DNA from: Microbacterium sp. No. 7
GTDB lineage: Bacteria > Actinomycetota > Actinomycetes > Actinomycetales > Microbacteriaceae
Direction of reading: 5' to 3'
Assembly (NCBI RefSeq): GCF_001314225.1
Contig: NZ_CP012697.1
Span: 4,216,001 to 4,280,000 of the forward strand
Length of the DNA: 64,000 nucleotides
Below are positions 39,121 through 47,040 of the stretch, piece by piece; position 1 is the first letter of the stretch, and each line of letters begins with the position of its first letter. The notes under the pieces were generated by a model. The model made no database searches. It saw nothing but the letters and a program-made list of their open reading frames with translations, and was not told where the DNA came from. The translations under genes and the position numbers were made by a program.

Positions 39121-39507
39121 ATGACGACCATGCATGACGCCATTCAGGCCCTTGTTGATGAGGCGGGGATCACCGAGGACCGGATCCGGTGGGGTCGCCT
39201 CCACCCTGGCAGCAAGAATGTGCAGTGGCGGCTGCTGTGCCGTTCCGGCCTCAGCAAGCGCGAGATCGCCTCCCAGGCGGGCGCGCTGAGCGCGGCCGAG
39301 GCCTTCCACAGTCCTGCCGAGCTGGCTGAGCCCGACACGGTCCAGATCACCCTGACCTCGTGGCTGTCGGGGTCGGATTCGGGGTTCCCGACCATGCACC
39401 AGTGGGTGCGGTACTACGCCTCGCAGGTACCCGACGGGTATCAGCCTTGCGCGATCTACGTCGGGGATCACCCCCTGACCCGCAAGCTCCTCGCGGGTGC
39501 CGCATGA
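39121..39507 (+). CDS. Accessory phage protein, unknown (operon gene 2)
   Basis: 128 residues from ATG 39121; the preceding bases GAGAGGATCACATC supply a ribosome site. GITEDRIRWGRLHPGSKNVQ and CRSGLSKREIASQAGAL could form a short helix-turn-helix-like region. The remainder (TMHQWVRYYASQVPDG) is mixed alpha/beta. No known family. Its stop overlaps the next start (ATGA), indicating coupled translation. Confidence 0.7.
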   Translation: MTTMHDAIQALVDEAGITEDRIRWGRLHPGSKNVQWRLLCRSGLSKREIASQAGALSAAEAFHSPAELAEPDTVQITLTSWLSGSDSGFPTMHQWVRYYASQVPDGYQPCAIYVGDHPLTRKLLAGAA

Positions 39508-39899
39508 GCGGCGCGGAGTTCCGGTCGATTCTGGAGGCGTGTGCGCATGGCGACGATACTGATGCGGCGCGTGCGCTGTCGCTGTCGCGGGCGATGATCC
39601 AGAAGATGAAGGCCGGGGCCGCGCCGGTCAGTCCCGCCACGGCGGACAAGGTGCGGGCGCTGCAAGACGCGTACGCTGACGCCCGTGACGCTGCGCTGAC
39701 TGCTGCGCCCGCCAGGATCGAGGTGTGGCGGGGCGGGCAGGCCGACAACGACGCCTCGTGGGACGCGACGGGCAGGCCCGCACGGTGGCACCGGATGATC
39801 GCCGCGGAGTGCCACCAAGAGCACGGCACTCGCATCGTCTACATCGACGAGCCCTCACCCGTGCACGATCCGATGGAGCTGCTGGAGCAGGGCACATGA
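39504..39899 (+). CDS. Accessory phage protein with HTH-like N-terminus (operon gene 3)
   Basis: 131 residues. The N-terminal 55 residues (FRSILEACAHGDDTDAARAL, SLSRAMIQKMKAGAAPVSPA, then TADKVRALQDAYADAR) resemble a Cro/C1-type HTH, so DNA binding is possible. The C-terminal part (IEVWRGGQADNDASWDATG and HQEHGTRIVYIDEP) is unknown. Overlaps both neighbours by four bases. It could regulate its own operon. Confidence 0.65.
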   Translation: MSGAEFRSILEACAHGDDTDAARALSLSRAMIQKMKAGAAPVSPATADKVRALQDAYADARDAALTAAPARIEVWRGGQADNDASWDATGRPARWHRMIAAECHQEHGTRIVYIDEPSPVHDPMELLEQGT

Positions 39900-40216
39900 G
39901 CTGGAACTACCTCCAGCTGGAGGTCATCCCTGGCGACGCGCTGGTGCGCCCGCTGATCGGCCCGGGCGGGCTGAGCCGGCAAGGCGCGCATCGCGAGATC
40001 GCCGGCATCCTCCGCCGGCTCGCTGACATCCACGAGCCTGCAGTCAAGCTCGTCAAGGCGTGGCACGCGGGCGCCGTGGACGACACCGTCTTCTACGGGC
40101 CGTTCACCTGGGCGATCTACGAAGCCGACGACCCGCAGCAGGGTGCGCGGGAGTGGATCGACGGGTACATCGCCACGCTCCGCGCCCAGGGGATCGACGT
40201 CGGGGTGGCGTGGTGA
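39896..40216 (+). CDS. Accessory phage protein, unknown (operon gene 4)
   Basis: 106 residues from ATG 39896, overlapping the preceding stop. A hydrophilic alpha/beta protein: SWNYLQLEVIPGDALVRPL at the N-terminus and FTWAIYEADDPQQGAREWID near the C-terminus. No family recognised, no membrane segment. Translation is linked to genes 3 and 5. Confidence 0.65.
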   Translation: MSWNYLQLEVIPGDALVRPLIGPGGLSRQGAHREIAGILRRLADIHEPAVKLVKAWHAGAVDDTVFYGPFTWAIYEADDPQQGAREWIDGYIATLRAQGIDVGVAW

Positions 40217-40656
40217 GCGACCTGCCTGACGGGTACACGGTCCGCTACCGGCCCGCAAAAGCCCACGCGATCGGGGCACGCGACACGTGGCAGATCACCT
40301 ACCAGACCGAGGACCGGGAATGGACGGAGAAGGTCTACGCGGCAGGCGACGTGCCGACCGCGATCGCACGGCACCAGGCCGCGGGTGCACCGACGAAGCC
40401 CTCCCGCGCGTCGATCGAGGCCGCGCGTGACGCGGCGGTCGTGAAGGGCGCCGCCGAGGGCATCCCGCACTGGAAGCTCGCGCGCAGGCACGGCCTGACC
40501 GTCACCGCGGTCGGACGCATCATCGAGGCGGCGCAGCGCGAGGAGCGCAAAGCCCGCCGGCCGCGCGTCACCGAAGAGCGACGAGAGCACCCCGCCCCCG
40601 TGCGCCGGTCCTGGCCACGGCGACCGGCGACCGTGAGATTCGAGCCCGGCCCCTGA
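40213..40656 (+). CDS. Accessory phage protein with HTH-like segment (operon gene 5)
   Basis: 147 residues from GTG 40213 (GTGA overlap). The N-terminal half (YTVRYRPAKAHAIGARDTW) is beta-rich. The C-terminal half contains IPHWKLARRHGLTVTAVGRI, a clear helix-turn-helix-like segment, and a very basic tail (RKARRPRVTEERREH, RRSWPRRPA). DNA or RNA binding is likely. Immediately followed by the paired CRISPR-repeat-like hairpins. Confidence 0.65.
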   Translation: MSDLPDGYTVRYRPAKAHAIGARDTWQITYQTEDREWTEKVYAAGDVPTAIARHQAAGAPTKPSRASIEAARDAAVVKGAAEGIPHWKLARRHGLTVTAVGRIIEAAQREERKARRPRVTEERREHPAPVRRSWPRRPATVRFEPGP

Positions 40657-40666
40657 TAGCGTGACC

Positions 40667-40744
40667 GCATGCCCCGCCCCCGCGGGGATGACCCCTTCCG
40701 ACGTCGACTCGACCGGCAGGCCCCGCTTCTGCGGGGATACGCGC
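40667..40744 (+). repeat. Two tandem stem-loops shaped like type I-E CRISPR repeats
   Basis: Unit 1 is 40667-40695 and unit 2 40716-40744, with 20 bases between. Each has GCA(T/G)G, then CCCCGC-N4-GCGGGG, then AT; unit 1 continues ATGACCCC and unit 2 ATACGCGC. The 6-bp stem, 4-base loop and 8-base trailing handle are the layout of type I-E repeats, and unit 1 is close to actinobacterial versions. They are on the operon's sense strand, so transcripts would carry them in crRNA orientation. No cas gene or further unit is visible. A third, weaker GC hairpin lies at about 40,771-40,797. Confidence 0.6.
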
Positions 40745-40826
40745 CGAACCGTCCCGCTCCTTCGTCTGGAGGGCGGGGCGGTGTCGGTGTAGCGTGGCAT
40801 CCTCGGCCGGAGAAGGGAGACCGGCC

Positions 40827-41132
40827 GTGGTTGAACGATTCGAGCCCGCTGAGGTCATCATCGAACGGCGCCTGGCGACCGTCGAGGTGCATCCAGGGAT
40901 CTGCAACGTACCGGCGGGAGCATACGGACCGCAGCGGATGACATGGGCCGATACGGTCATACCCGTCTGGGCGTGGATTCCGTGGTGCCACAAGCCAATG
41001 GAGTTGCGCCCAGGCTTCGCCAAGGGGTGGAACGACCGCGTCGTGAGCCTCTACTTCGAGGATGAGGGCGGTGAACGGTACGCCACCGTGTGGCGAAGCG
41101 CCGTGCGGCTGCGGACGGTGACGCGCGACTAG
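40827..41132 (+). CDS. Accessory phage protein, unknown (after the hairpins)
   Basis: 101 residues from GTG 40827 with AAGGGAG seven to eight bases upstream. It contains FEPAEVIIERRLATVEVHPG and a Trp-rich middle (MTWADTVIPVWAWIPWCHKP), then VVSLYFEDEGGERYATVW. Soluble, probably beta-rich; no family recognised. Its stop overlaps the end of the convergent SRAP gene by four bases. Confidence 0.65.
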   Translation: MVERFEPAEVIIERRLATVEVHPGICNVPAGAYGPQRMTWADTVIPVWAWIPWCHKPMELRPGFAKGWNDRVVSLYFEDEGGERYATVWRSAVRLRTVTRD

Positions 41133-41776
41133 AACAGCGCGGCGGGCGCGGTGTCGGAGGCCTGGGGGCGGGCGATGATCGACGCGTCCAGGTCCTGCGC
41201 GGCGCCGGCGGCCGTGGCGAGAAGTTCTGCGGCGGGTGCGTCGCTGGTGAGCCACTCGTCCGCGAAACCGGGGGCCACGAGCAGCGGCATCCGGTCGTGG
41301 ACATCGGCGATGTGCTCCGCCGCGGGATGCATGACCAGCGAGTAGCAGACGTACTCGCGCCCGTCGGCGGTGTGGCCGGGGCGCGTGACGGCCGCCATGC
41401 CGAGCAGTCGGTCACCGGGGGCTGCGAGCTCGTGCCAGACCCGGGAGGGCTTCTGCATCTCCAACCAGTGCGATGCGGGGACGATCGCCCGCCCGCCGAG
41501 AGGGCGGCGGCTACGGGATAGGCGTTCGGCGCGGGAGTTGATCGATGGGAACGGGGCGACCTTGCCGTCGACGAGGTACCCCCACCATGCGAGCGTGAGA
41601 GAGCCGGGGTGCTGGATGATGGGGTTGAGGTTGCGGGCCCGGATGCCCGTCGGGCGGAGCGTCGAGCGGTTGTTCTCCTCGGCCCAGGTGCGGAGGTCGT
41701 CGAGCACCGCCCGGTCGACGGCGTCCCGCCACTCCTCGTCGGCGAAGCGGGGATCGAGTCCGTAGCTGGCGCACAT
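41129..41776 (-). CDS. SRAP (YedK/HMCES) family DNA-protein crosslink protein
   Basis: 215 residues from ATG 41776. This start, not the in-frame GTG at 41785, places the catalytic cysteine at position 2 (MCASYG), which must become N-terminal after Met removal. Other active-site residues fit YedK: Asn80-Ser-Arg-Ala-Glu in SINSRAERLS, Glu106 in ASHWLEMQ, His160 in ADVHDRMPLLV. Family members trap abasic sites in single-stranded DNA through a Cys2 thiazolidine link. In a phage this may protect replicating DNA. Divergent from the gene at 41815; convergent with the accessory operon. Confidence 0.93.
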   Translation of the reverse strand: MCASYGLDPRFADEEWRDAVDRAVLDDLRTWAEENNRSTLRPTGIRARNLNPIIQHPGSLTLAWWGYLVDGKVAPFPSINSRAERLSRSRRPLGGRAIVPASHWLEMQKPSRVWHELAAPGDRLLGMAAVTRPGHTADGREYVCYSLVMHPAAEHIADVHDRMPLLVAPGFADEWLTSDAPAAELLATAAGAAQDLDASIIARPQASDTAPAALF

Positions 41777-41814
41777 GACGGTCACGATACGCTGCTCACC
41801 GTAGGCTGTGGGGC

Positions 41815-42090
41815 ATGCTGATCGGTCGAATCCGCCCCGTCGAGATCCACGCCCTCACCCTCGAAGGGGTCGATGCGGCAGACATCCGAGCACAGGCGGA
41901 AGCCGCGACGCCAGCGGGGTGGGAGCTGGTGGCGATGCCGGTCGTGCCCGTCAAGGGCAGCCCCCGCATGTCCGCCGCGGTTGTGTTCGCGCGGCGCGAC
42001 GGGGTGAAGGACATCGAAGCGGACACCATGCCCGCCCTCGAAGCGAGGGTGCCCGAGGGGTGGGAGCTGCTTTCCGTGCAGCGCCTGTGA
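41815..42090 (+). CDS. Small phage protein, unknown
   Basis: 91 residues from ATG 41815, 38 bp from the divergent SRAP start. The sequence has two similar motifs, ATPAGWELVAMPVVPV and RVPEGWELLSVQRL, a repeated 'P-x-GWEL' pattern that suggests a DUF4177-like or Sporulation-YjcZ-like small fold; I cannot name it firmly. A strong terminator follows. Confidence 0.6.
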   Translation: MLIGRIRPVEIHALTLEGVDAADIRAQAEAATPAGWELVAMPVVPVKGSPRMSAAVVFARRDGVKDIEADTMPALEARVPEGWELLSVQRL

Positions 42091-42139
42091 GCCCGTGACT
42101 TCCGGTACAGTGGCGAAAGCCCAGATCCCCCCAATGGGC

Positions 42140-42173
42140 AACCGCCCCCAGCATCCCCCCGCTGGGGGCGGTT
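42140..42173 (+). terminator. Terminator after the accessory segment
   Basis: Perfect 13-bp stem AACCGCCCCCAGC/GCTGGGGGCGGTT with an 8-base loop, followed by CTTCGTCT. It stops plus-strand transcription before it meets the late operon. Confidence 0.85.
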
Positions 42174-42283
42174 CTTCGTCTCCCAGCCCGAACAGAGACG
42201 ACCACCAAGGCCCCCCTTGGTCGGGCAGTCTATGCCCGGAGAGTGTGGCTGTCCACGGTTCTGTGGCCCACGACACGACGAAA

Positions 42284-42325
42284 CCGCCCCCGCCCCGAGC
42301 CGTGGTGGCGTCGGGGCGGGGGCGG
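42284..42325 (-). terminator. Terminator of the late (structural) operon
   Basis: Perfect 15-bp stem CCGCCCCCGCCCCGA/TCGGGGCGGGGGCGG with a 12-base loop. On the minus strand it follows the stop at 42338 and is trailed by TTTCGTCG. Confidence 0.85.
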
Positions 42326-42337
42326 GGCTGGTCGCGG

Positions 42338-44797
42338 CTACGTGATGGGTCTCACGGACGCGGCCCACTGCTCGTAGTTGGAGGGCGAGTAGTGGGTGAC
42401 GTTGACGACGAGGGCTTGGTCGACGTTCCCGCCGGTCGGGACGATCGGCCGGAACAGTCGCCCCGCGGTGGTGGGCTGGGTCATCATGGTCTGCTCACGG
42501 TAGGGGCCGAGGTCGGTGCGGCGGAGGATCTTGACGGTCTCGGTGGTGCCGGTGGACTGTGCGGTGATGACCGTGTCGTCGACGGCAGGGTCGCAGAACG
42601 CGGGCATCGGGACGTAGTTCGACGTGGCGACGTAGCCGATGCGGGGCCCGGCGATGCCGATGTCGGTGACACGGGGTGCGGTGTCGGCGTCCGTGCCGGG
42701 GATGAGGGTCGCCGTGTTGGTCCACGTCCGGCCCTGCGGGTCGGGGTCCTGCCAGCGGCCGGCGGTCATCTGCGAGGCGATCAGCGTCCCGTCGGGCACG
42801 GACCGGTACTCGTACCGGCTGATCGACTGGGTCGCGGACGCCCCGGTGGTGGATGATCCGATCTCCAAGGGTGCGATCGAGCTTGCGAGCGGTGCGATGC
42901 CGGTGAGCGTCGCACCCAACTGCACCCACGTGTCGCCGTCGAGCGTGTAGTAGAGACGGATGTCGTCGGGAGCATGGATGTCGAGCCCGTACCCGACCGC
43001 GTCAGCGGGGAGGACGAGGGTGGATTGCACACCGCCGCCGGTGAAGTTCACGCCGGTGGCGGAGCACTGCACCTGCAGGCGCCGGTCGGTCAGCAACTGC
43101 AACTGCCAGGACCTGTTGTTGCCGTCGGTGGAGGTGCGGCGCACGAGGGTGCGTGTCGCGCCGGGGGTGCCGATCGGGGCGGCCAGCCACACCCGCACCG
43201 ACGGTGTGGTGGTCTGGAAATCGGGATGGAACGCGGCGGCGGCGTAGGAGGTGCCGGTGCTGGACAGGTCGAGCCGGTCACGGGTGAACGCGACGCCGGC
43301 GGAGACCGTCACGATCTTCTGCATCGCCTGGTTCGGGGTGGTGTTGTCCCATTCGGCGATCGCGATCCGCGGCGGGAACGGCCCCGGGGAGACGTACGAC
43401 AGGCGCCTGGAGTGGGTCGTGATGTCCGGCAGGTTCGGGATCAGGCGGGGCACGGTGCGGGTGTCGATCGGCAGCCCGGCACCGGTGAGGACGTTGCCGG
43501 TCGTCGGGGCGTGCGGAGACGTGATCGCACCGGTGACGCAGTTGAGCTCGAAGTAGAGCAACGTCATGTTCGACAGCGTATTCGGATTGTATGCGCACGC
43601 GAGGCGGATGACCTGATCGCCCGTCCCGTGCGCGTCCGCGGACGTCACGTACAACTGCAAGAACTCGGACGTGAACAGAACCTGGATGCCGAGGACGGTG
43701 ACTTCTCCGGTGACCTGGTCGACGGTGAAGCGCGCGACACGCCACGAGAACCCGATCCCCGTGTTGCCGTAGCGGGTGAGGACCCAGAAGTGATCCACGA
43801 GCGGGTTGCCGGCCGCGTCGACGGTGGACAGGTGCGCGATGTGATGCAGCTGCGCGTAGCTGACGCCGACGGTCGCCCCGCCAGTGAAGTTGATCACCAC
43901 AGGGACCGCGGCATCCGTGCGGAGGCTGGAGAGCGTGCCGTCACGGTCGGAGACCCGCAGGTGCATGTACCGGGGCGGGTCACCACCCGGGGACGTCTGC
44001 CCGTGGTTGGTCCACGCGACCACCGTGCGGTGCCCATCACGCGCCCACACCGCCGGCACGTTGTGGTCATCCTGCGTCGCGGTGCCGACCTCAACAGTCC
44101 GCACCCTCGCGTCGGTGACCTCGCTGACGATCACCGTCCCATCCGCACGCAACCCGCCCTTCACGATCCGCGGCACCGGCCGCTGCAACACCGTCGCCTG
44201 CGGGTGCACCCACCATTCGGCGGTGTCGTCGGTGATGACGGGCACGAAGTCGCCCTCGGGGCCCCGGACATGCCCGGCGGTGATCTCGGTCCCGTCATGG
44301 CGGGTCAGCACAAGCCAGTCGCCGTCGACGCGGGCGTCGGTGATCGCCTGGTCCACGACCTCGGACCACTGATCGGCGACCACGATCGGAACACCCTCCA
44401 CGGTGCCTGCGGCGATCGCCCGGTCCAGATCCAGCGCGCCCGCCCCGGTCGGGACGGGGAACGTGACCTTGCGGACGCCGATCACACGACGGGCGAGGAG
44501 GTAGGTGATCGTGGCCGTGAGGAGGTGCGTCGCCTCCCCACCGGAGATGTCGATGACCTGCTGGGTGGTCGCGTCGACCATCCCGACCATGTCCGACACG
44601 ACCGCCGTGAACGCGATCTGCCCGCCGGGTTCGGAGGTGTGGCGGAGCCCGTCGACCGTCACGATCGGCTGACCCTCCCAGATCAGCATGCGTGTCGAGG
44701 TGATATCGACTCGGCTGATCACGTCTTCCCCCTCGACGGGCAGGTACGCGGACCCGCACGTCACGACACGCTCACGAACACCATCAGGAAACGGCAC
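42338..44797 (-). CDS. Large tail-associated protein, probable receptor-binding or fibre protein
   Basis: 819 residues from GTG 44797, chosen over 44839 because GAGAGGAG lies seven bases upstream. Beta-rich sequence with many Thr, Val and Asp, no membrane segment. The C-terminal half contains a jelly-roll-like stretch (YGLDIHAPDDIRLYYTLDGD, then WVQLGATLTGIAPLASS), similar in style to concanavalin-like carbohydrate-binding modules. It is last in the late operon, beyond holin-like genes and separated by a 23-bp hairpin, a typical place for host-range genes. Role inferred from position and composition. Confidence 0.6.
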   Translation of the reverse strand: MPFPDGVRERVVTCGSAYLPVEGEDVISRVDITSTRMLIWEGQPIVTVDGLRHTSEPGGQIAFTAVVSDMVGMVDATTQQVIDISGGEATHLLTATITYLLARRVIGVRKVTFPVPTGAGALDLDRAIAAGTVEGVPIVVADQWSEVVDQAITDARVDGDWLVLTRHDGTEITAGHVRGPEGDFVPVITDDTAEWWVHPQATVLQRPVPRIVKGGLRADGTVIVSEVTDARVRTVEVGTATQDDHNVPAVWARDGHRTVVAWTNHGQTSPGGDPPRYMHLRVSDRDGTLSSLRTDAAVPVVINFTGGATVGVSYAQLHHIAHLSTVDAAGNPLVDHFWVLTRYGNTGIGFSWRVARFTVDQVTGEVTVLGIQVLFTSEFLQLYVTSADAHGTGDQVIRLACAYNPNTLSNMTLLYFELNCVTGAITSPHAPTTGNVLTGAGLPIDTRTVPRLIPNLPDITTHSRRLSYVSPGPFPPRIAIAEWDNTTPNQAMQKIVTVSAGVAFTRDRLDLSSTGTSYAAAAFHPDFQTTTPSVRVWLAAPIGTPGATRTLVRRTSTDGNNRSWQLQLLTDRRLQVQCSATGVNFTGGGVQSTLVLPADAVGYGLDIHAPDDIRLYYTLDGDTWVQLGATLTGIAPLASSIAPLEIGSSTTGASATQSISRYEYRSVPDGTLIASQMTAGRWQDPDPQGRTWTNTATLIPGTDADTAPRVTDIGIAGPRIGYVATSNYVPMPAFCDPAVDDTVITAQSTGTTETVKILRRTDLGPYREQTMMTQPTTAGRLFRPIVPTGGNVDQALVVNVTHYSPSNYEQWAASVRPIT

Positions 44798-44832
44798 GGG
44801 CGGGCTCCTCTCGATTCCAACGCCGGAGTGAT

Positions 44833-44886
44833 GCGTCACTGCATGTCACTGAGGCTCAGTGAGGCCTCAGTGACATGCAGTGACGC
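44833..44886. terminator. Perfect 23-bp hairpin between the holin-like gene and the last late gene
   Basis: Arms 44833-44855 and 44864-44886 are exact reverse complements with an 8-base loop. The stem is only moderately GC-rich and contains CATGTCACTGAGG. It starts six bases after the stop at 44892 and ends about 20 bases before the ribosome site of the next gene. It has no T-run on the minus strand, so partial termination or RNase III-type processing is as likely as full termination. Confidence 0.7.
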
Positions 44887-44891
44887 GAGGG

Positions 44892-45125
44892 TCAGGCCTT
44901 CGGCGTGTTGGGGTTGTCGACGCCCAGACCGAACGCGAGACGCAGGTACGTCCAGCCGGCCAGGACGGGCGTGGTGAACGCGGCGACATCGAACTCGGGT
45001 GCTGCCGCGTCGATGACGAGCAGGGTGCCGAGGAGGACACCGACCACATCCAGGGTGGTGCGGGCGATCCTGCGAGCCTTGGGGCTCTCGATCACGACGT
45101 TGGGGGTGTTCACGGGACTGGTCAT
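44892..45125 (-). CDS. Holin-like small membrane protein
   Basis: 77 residues from ATG 45125 (AAAGGA upstream). Two hydrophobic helices: RTTLDVVGVLLGTLLVIDAAA (about 23-43) and FTTPVLAGWTYLRLAFGLGV (about 49-68), with polar ends. Next to the endolysin and a second membrane protein, the standard context for a holin of an actinophage. The name rests on topology and position, since holins have little sequence conservation. Confidence 0.7.
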   Translation of the reverse strand: MTSPVNTPNVVIESPKARRIARTTLDVVGVLLGTLLVIDAAAPEFDVAAFTTPVLAGWTYLRLAFGLGVDNPNTPKA

Positions 45126-45162
45126 GCTGATTCCTTTCATCACAGGGGGCTGCTGCTCGCGT

Positions 45163-45534
45163 CTACCGCGGCAGGTCGTCGGGCCATTCGGGTGGGGGCG
45201 GGGGCTTGCCGTCCCAGATGTGGGACCGGTGCTTGTGGAGCAGGTCGCGGTACCGGTCCGTGCGGTCCACGAGGATGCCGTTGCGCTCCTCGAGCCCGGT
45301 CATCCGCTCTTCCTGGGCGAGCATCCGCGCCGCCTGCTCCGTGCGCGACGACGACAGCTCTTCCTGGAGCTGGTCGATCAGATGGTTCTCACGGGACGTG
45401 GCCTGCGCTTCGGCTTGCACCCTCGCGGCACGTTTCTGCGCCGCGGACGTCAGAAGACCACCCACGATCCCCGACCCGGCCATCAGCACCGGGGTGGCCA
45501 GCGCCTCCACGAGGCTCTGCCAGTCCACGCTCAC
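45163..45534 (-). CDS. Membrane-anchored coiled-coil lysis-module protein
   Basis: 123 residues from GTG 45534, overlapping the endolysin stop. One N-terminal membrane helix (VEALATPVLMAGSGIVGGLLT, about 7-27) is followed by a long charged helix (QKRAARVQAEAQATSREN, DQLQEELSSSRTEQAARM) and a Pro-rich C-terminus (GKPPPPPEWP). The layout resembles DUF2746-type proteins of actinophages, thought to be second holins or anti-holins. It lies between endolysin and holin-like genes. Confidence 0.65.
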   Translation of the reverse strand: MSVDWQSLVEALATPVLMAGSGIVGGLLTSAAQKRAARVQAEAQATSRENHLIDQLQEELSSSRTEQAARMLAQEERMTGLEERNGILVDRTDRYRDLLHKHRSHIWDGKPPPPPEWPDDLPR

Positions 45535-46907
45535 GCCTCGAACGACGGAGCCACCGCCGCCCGCCACGTGGCGGCGCGCTCACGAGCGGCGGCCTGACGG
45601 GCGATGTAGTCCTTGCGTGAGATCAGCACCGGGTTGGTGCCCATCAGGCGGGCGATCTCCGCGTCGGTCGTGACCCGGTACCCGTCCTGCTCCGGATGCT
45701 CCGGGTGCGGCGGGAACGACGGGTCGATGAGCATCCACTCCGGGCCCAACTCGCTGCGCCGGTAGAACCCCTGGATCACCCCCGTACGGCCCGCGGTGAT
45801 GCGGCCGAGCTGCACGGTCTCCGCGACCGACGCGGCCAGGGAACGCTGATTGTCGGGCATGGATGTGCCGCCGGTGAAGATCGCGTCGTAGATCGCGGCG
45901 ATCTTCCGTTCAGCTTCTGCGGACATGTCGTCCTCTCCTCCTGCCGGGCTGCCGGCGGTCTGGTTCATGTGGGCGAGGATGAAAGCGCGCGGGTCAGTGG
46001 TCGCGCCCGGGTTGCTGCCGGTGCCGCGGTCCACGCGGCCGCGGTAGATCTCCCAGTGCAGGTGCACGCCGGCGGCCTGCCCGGTCGCGCCCTCGGTGCC
46101 GATCACCGCGCCGGCGGCCACCTGGTCGCCGCGGGACAGCAGCGACGGCCACGCGAGGTGGCAGTACCGCACCCATGTGCGGATGCCGTCGAGCTCGCCC
46201 AGGTAGACGAGCACCTGATTGCCGGCCCAGTCGATCCAGCCGGACTCGATGACCGTGCCTGCGGCGATCGCCCGGATCGTGCCGATGCTGTGATGGTCCG
46301 TGCCGACATGGAACGGGCGCGTCCACCCGGCGCTGGTCAGGATCGACGTGCGCGGCCCGTACCCGTCGGACCGCTTGGGTTCGGTGGTGGTGCCGTTGGG
46401 CCAGAGCATGCGTGCCCCTCTCAGGTCGCGGGCGCGGGCGACGATCCGGTCGATGTTCAGATCGACCGGGCACACGGTGCCGCTCGTCACCCCGGGCGCT
46501 TCCCGATGCCCGATCACCCGGGCACGGGATATCTCGAAATCGACCGGGATGCCGTCGACCTCGGTCTGGTCGGCGAGCCACGCGATGAACCGTGCGACCG
46601 CCTCGTACTGTTCGGGTGTCGCGTCACCGACCGCTTCGATCTCGAACGTGACCGCGCTCTCATCCAGCGGCACCGCGGTCGTCCACGCACGCCACCCGAA
46701 CCGAACGAACTGCGTCAGCATCCCGTCCGGCCGCGGGTACAGGTGCGGGGCGACGCTGCGCTCGTTGCGACGCGAGAAGTACGCCGTATGGTCGGCGAGG
46801 TTGCCCGTCAGGTGCAAGATCACATGCGTGATCCGCGCCCCGGCCCGCCGCGGCGCACAGTTCGGCGACTGCACGAAGAACGCGGCGCCCGGATACGTCG
46901 CCGTCAT
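45531..46907 (-). CDS. Two-domain endolysin: amidase_2 plus M23 peptidase
   Basis: 458 residues from ATG 46907 (GAGAGGAG upstream). Residues about 1-175 form an N-acetylmuramoyl-L-alanine amidase_2 domain: zinc His in ITHVILHLTGN, HLYPRPDGMLTQFV as substrate region, and VIGHREAPGVTSGTVCP with the second His and catalytic Cys-side motif. About 185-330 is an M23 endopeptidase: FHVGTDHHSIGTIRAIAAG (H-x3-D) and GVHLHWEIYRGRVDRG. The C-terminal 120 residues are unassigned and could bind the wall. Two different cuts in peptidoglycan in one protein. It heads the lysis module. Confidence 0.9.
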   Translation of the reverse strand: MTATYPGAAFFVQSPNCAPRRAGARITHVILHLTGNLADHTAYFSRRNERSVAPHLYPRPDGMLTQFVRFGWRAWTTAVPLDESAVTFEIEAVGDATPEQYEAVARFIAWLADQTEVDGIPVDFEISRARVIGHREAPGVTSGTVCPVDLNIDRIVARARDLRGARMLWPNGTTTEPKRSDGYGPRTSILTSAGWTRPFHVGTDHHSIGTIRAIAAGTVIESGWIDWAGNQVLVYLGELDGIRTWVRYCHLAWPSLLSRGDQVAAGAVIGTEGATGQAAGVHLHWEIYRGRVDRGTGSNPGATTDPRAFILAHMNQTAGSPAGGEDDMSAEAERKIAAIYDAIFTGGTSMPDNQRSLAASVAETVQLGRITAGRTGVIQGFYRRSELGPEWMLIDPSFPPHPEHPEQDGYRVTTDAEIARLMGTNPVLISRKDYIARQAAARERAATWRAAVAPSFEA

Positions 46908-47040
46908 CAGCGGCTCCTCTCGATAGAGCCCGGGGTGCGCGCAGGGCCCCGCAGAGGCCAGGAGTAACCCGGCATGCGATCGGGTGGGCGCCCTTCGCGC
47001 GCAATGGGTCGCGTTGACGCGCACCCCGGGAGCTTGTGGG

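Noticed and set aside
40667..40744. A true CRISPR array
   Set aside because: Only two units with a 20-bp gap; type I-E spacers are about 32 bp, and there is no leader, no further repeat and no cas gene. Treated instead as repeat mimics.
37120..42337. Integrase or excisionase gene next to tRNA-Phe
   Set aside because: Looked for tyrosine or serine recombinase motifs on both strands and found none; it is expected at the other prophage end beyond the window.
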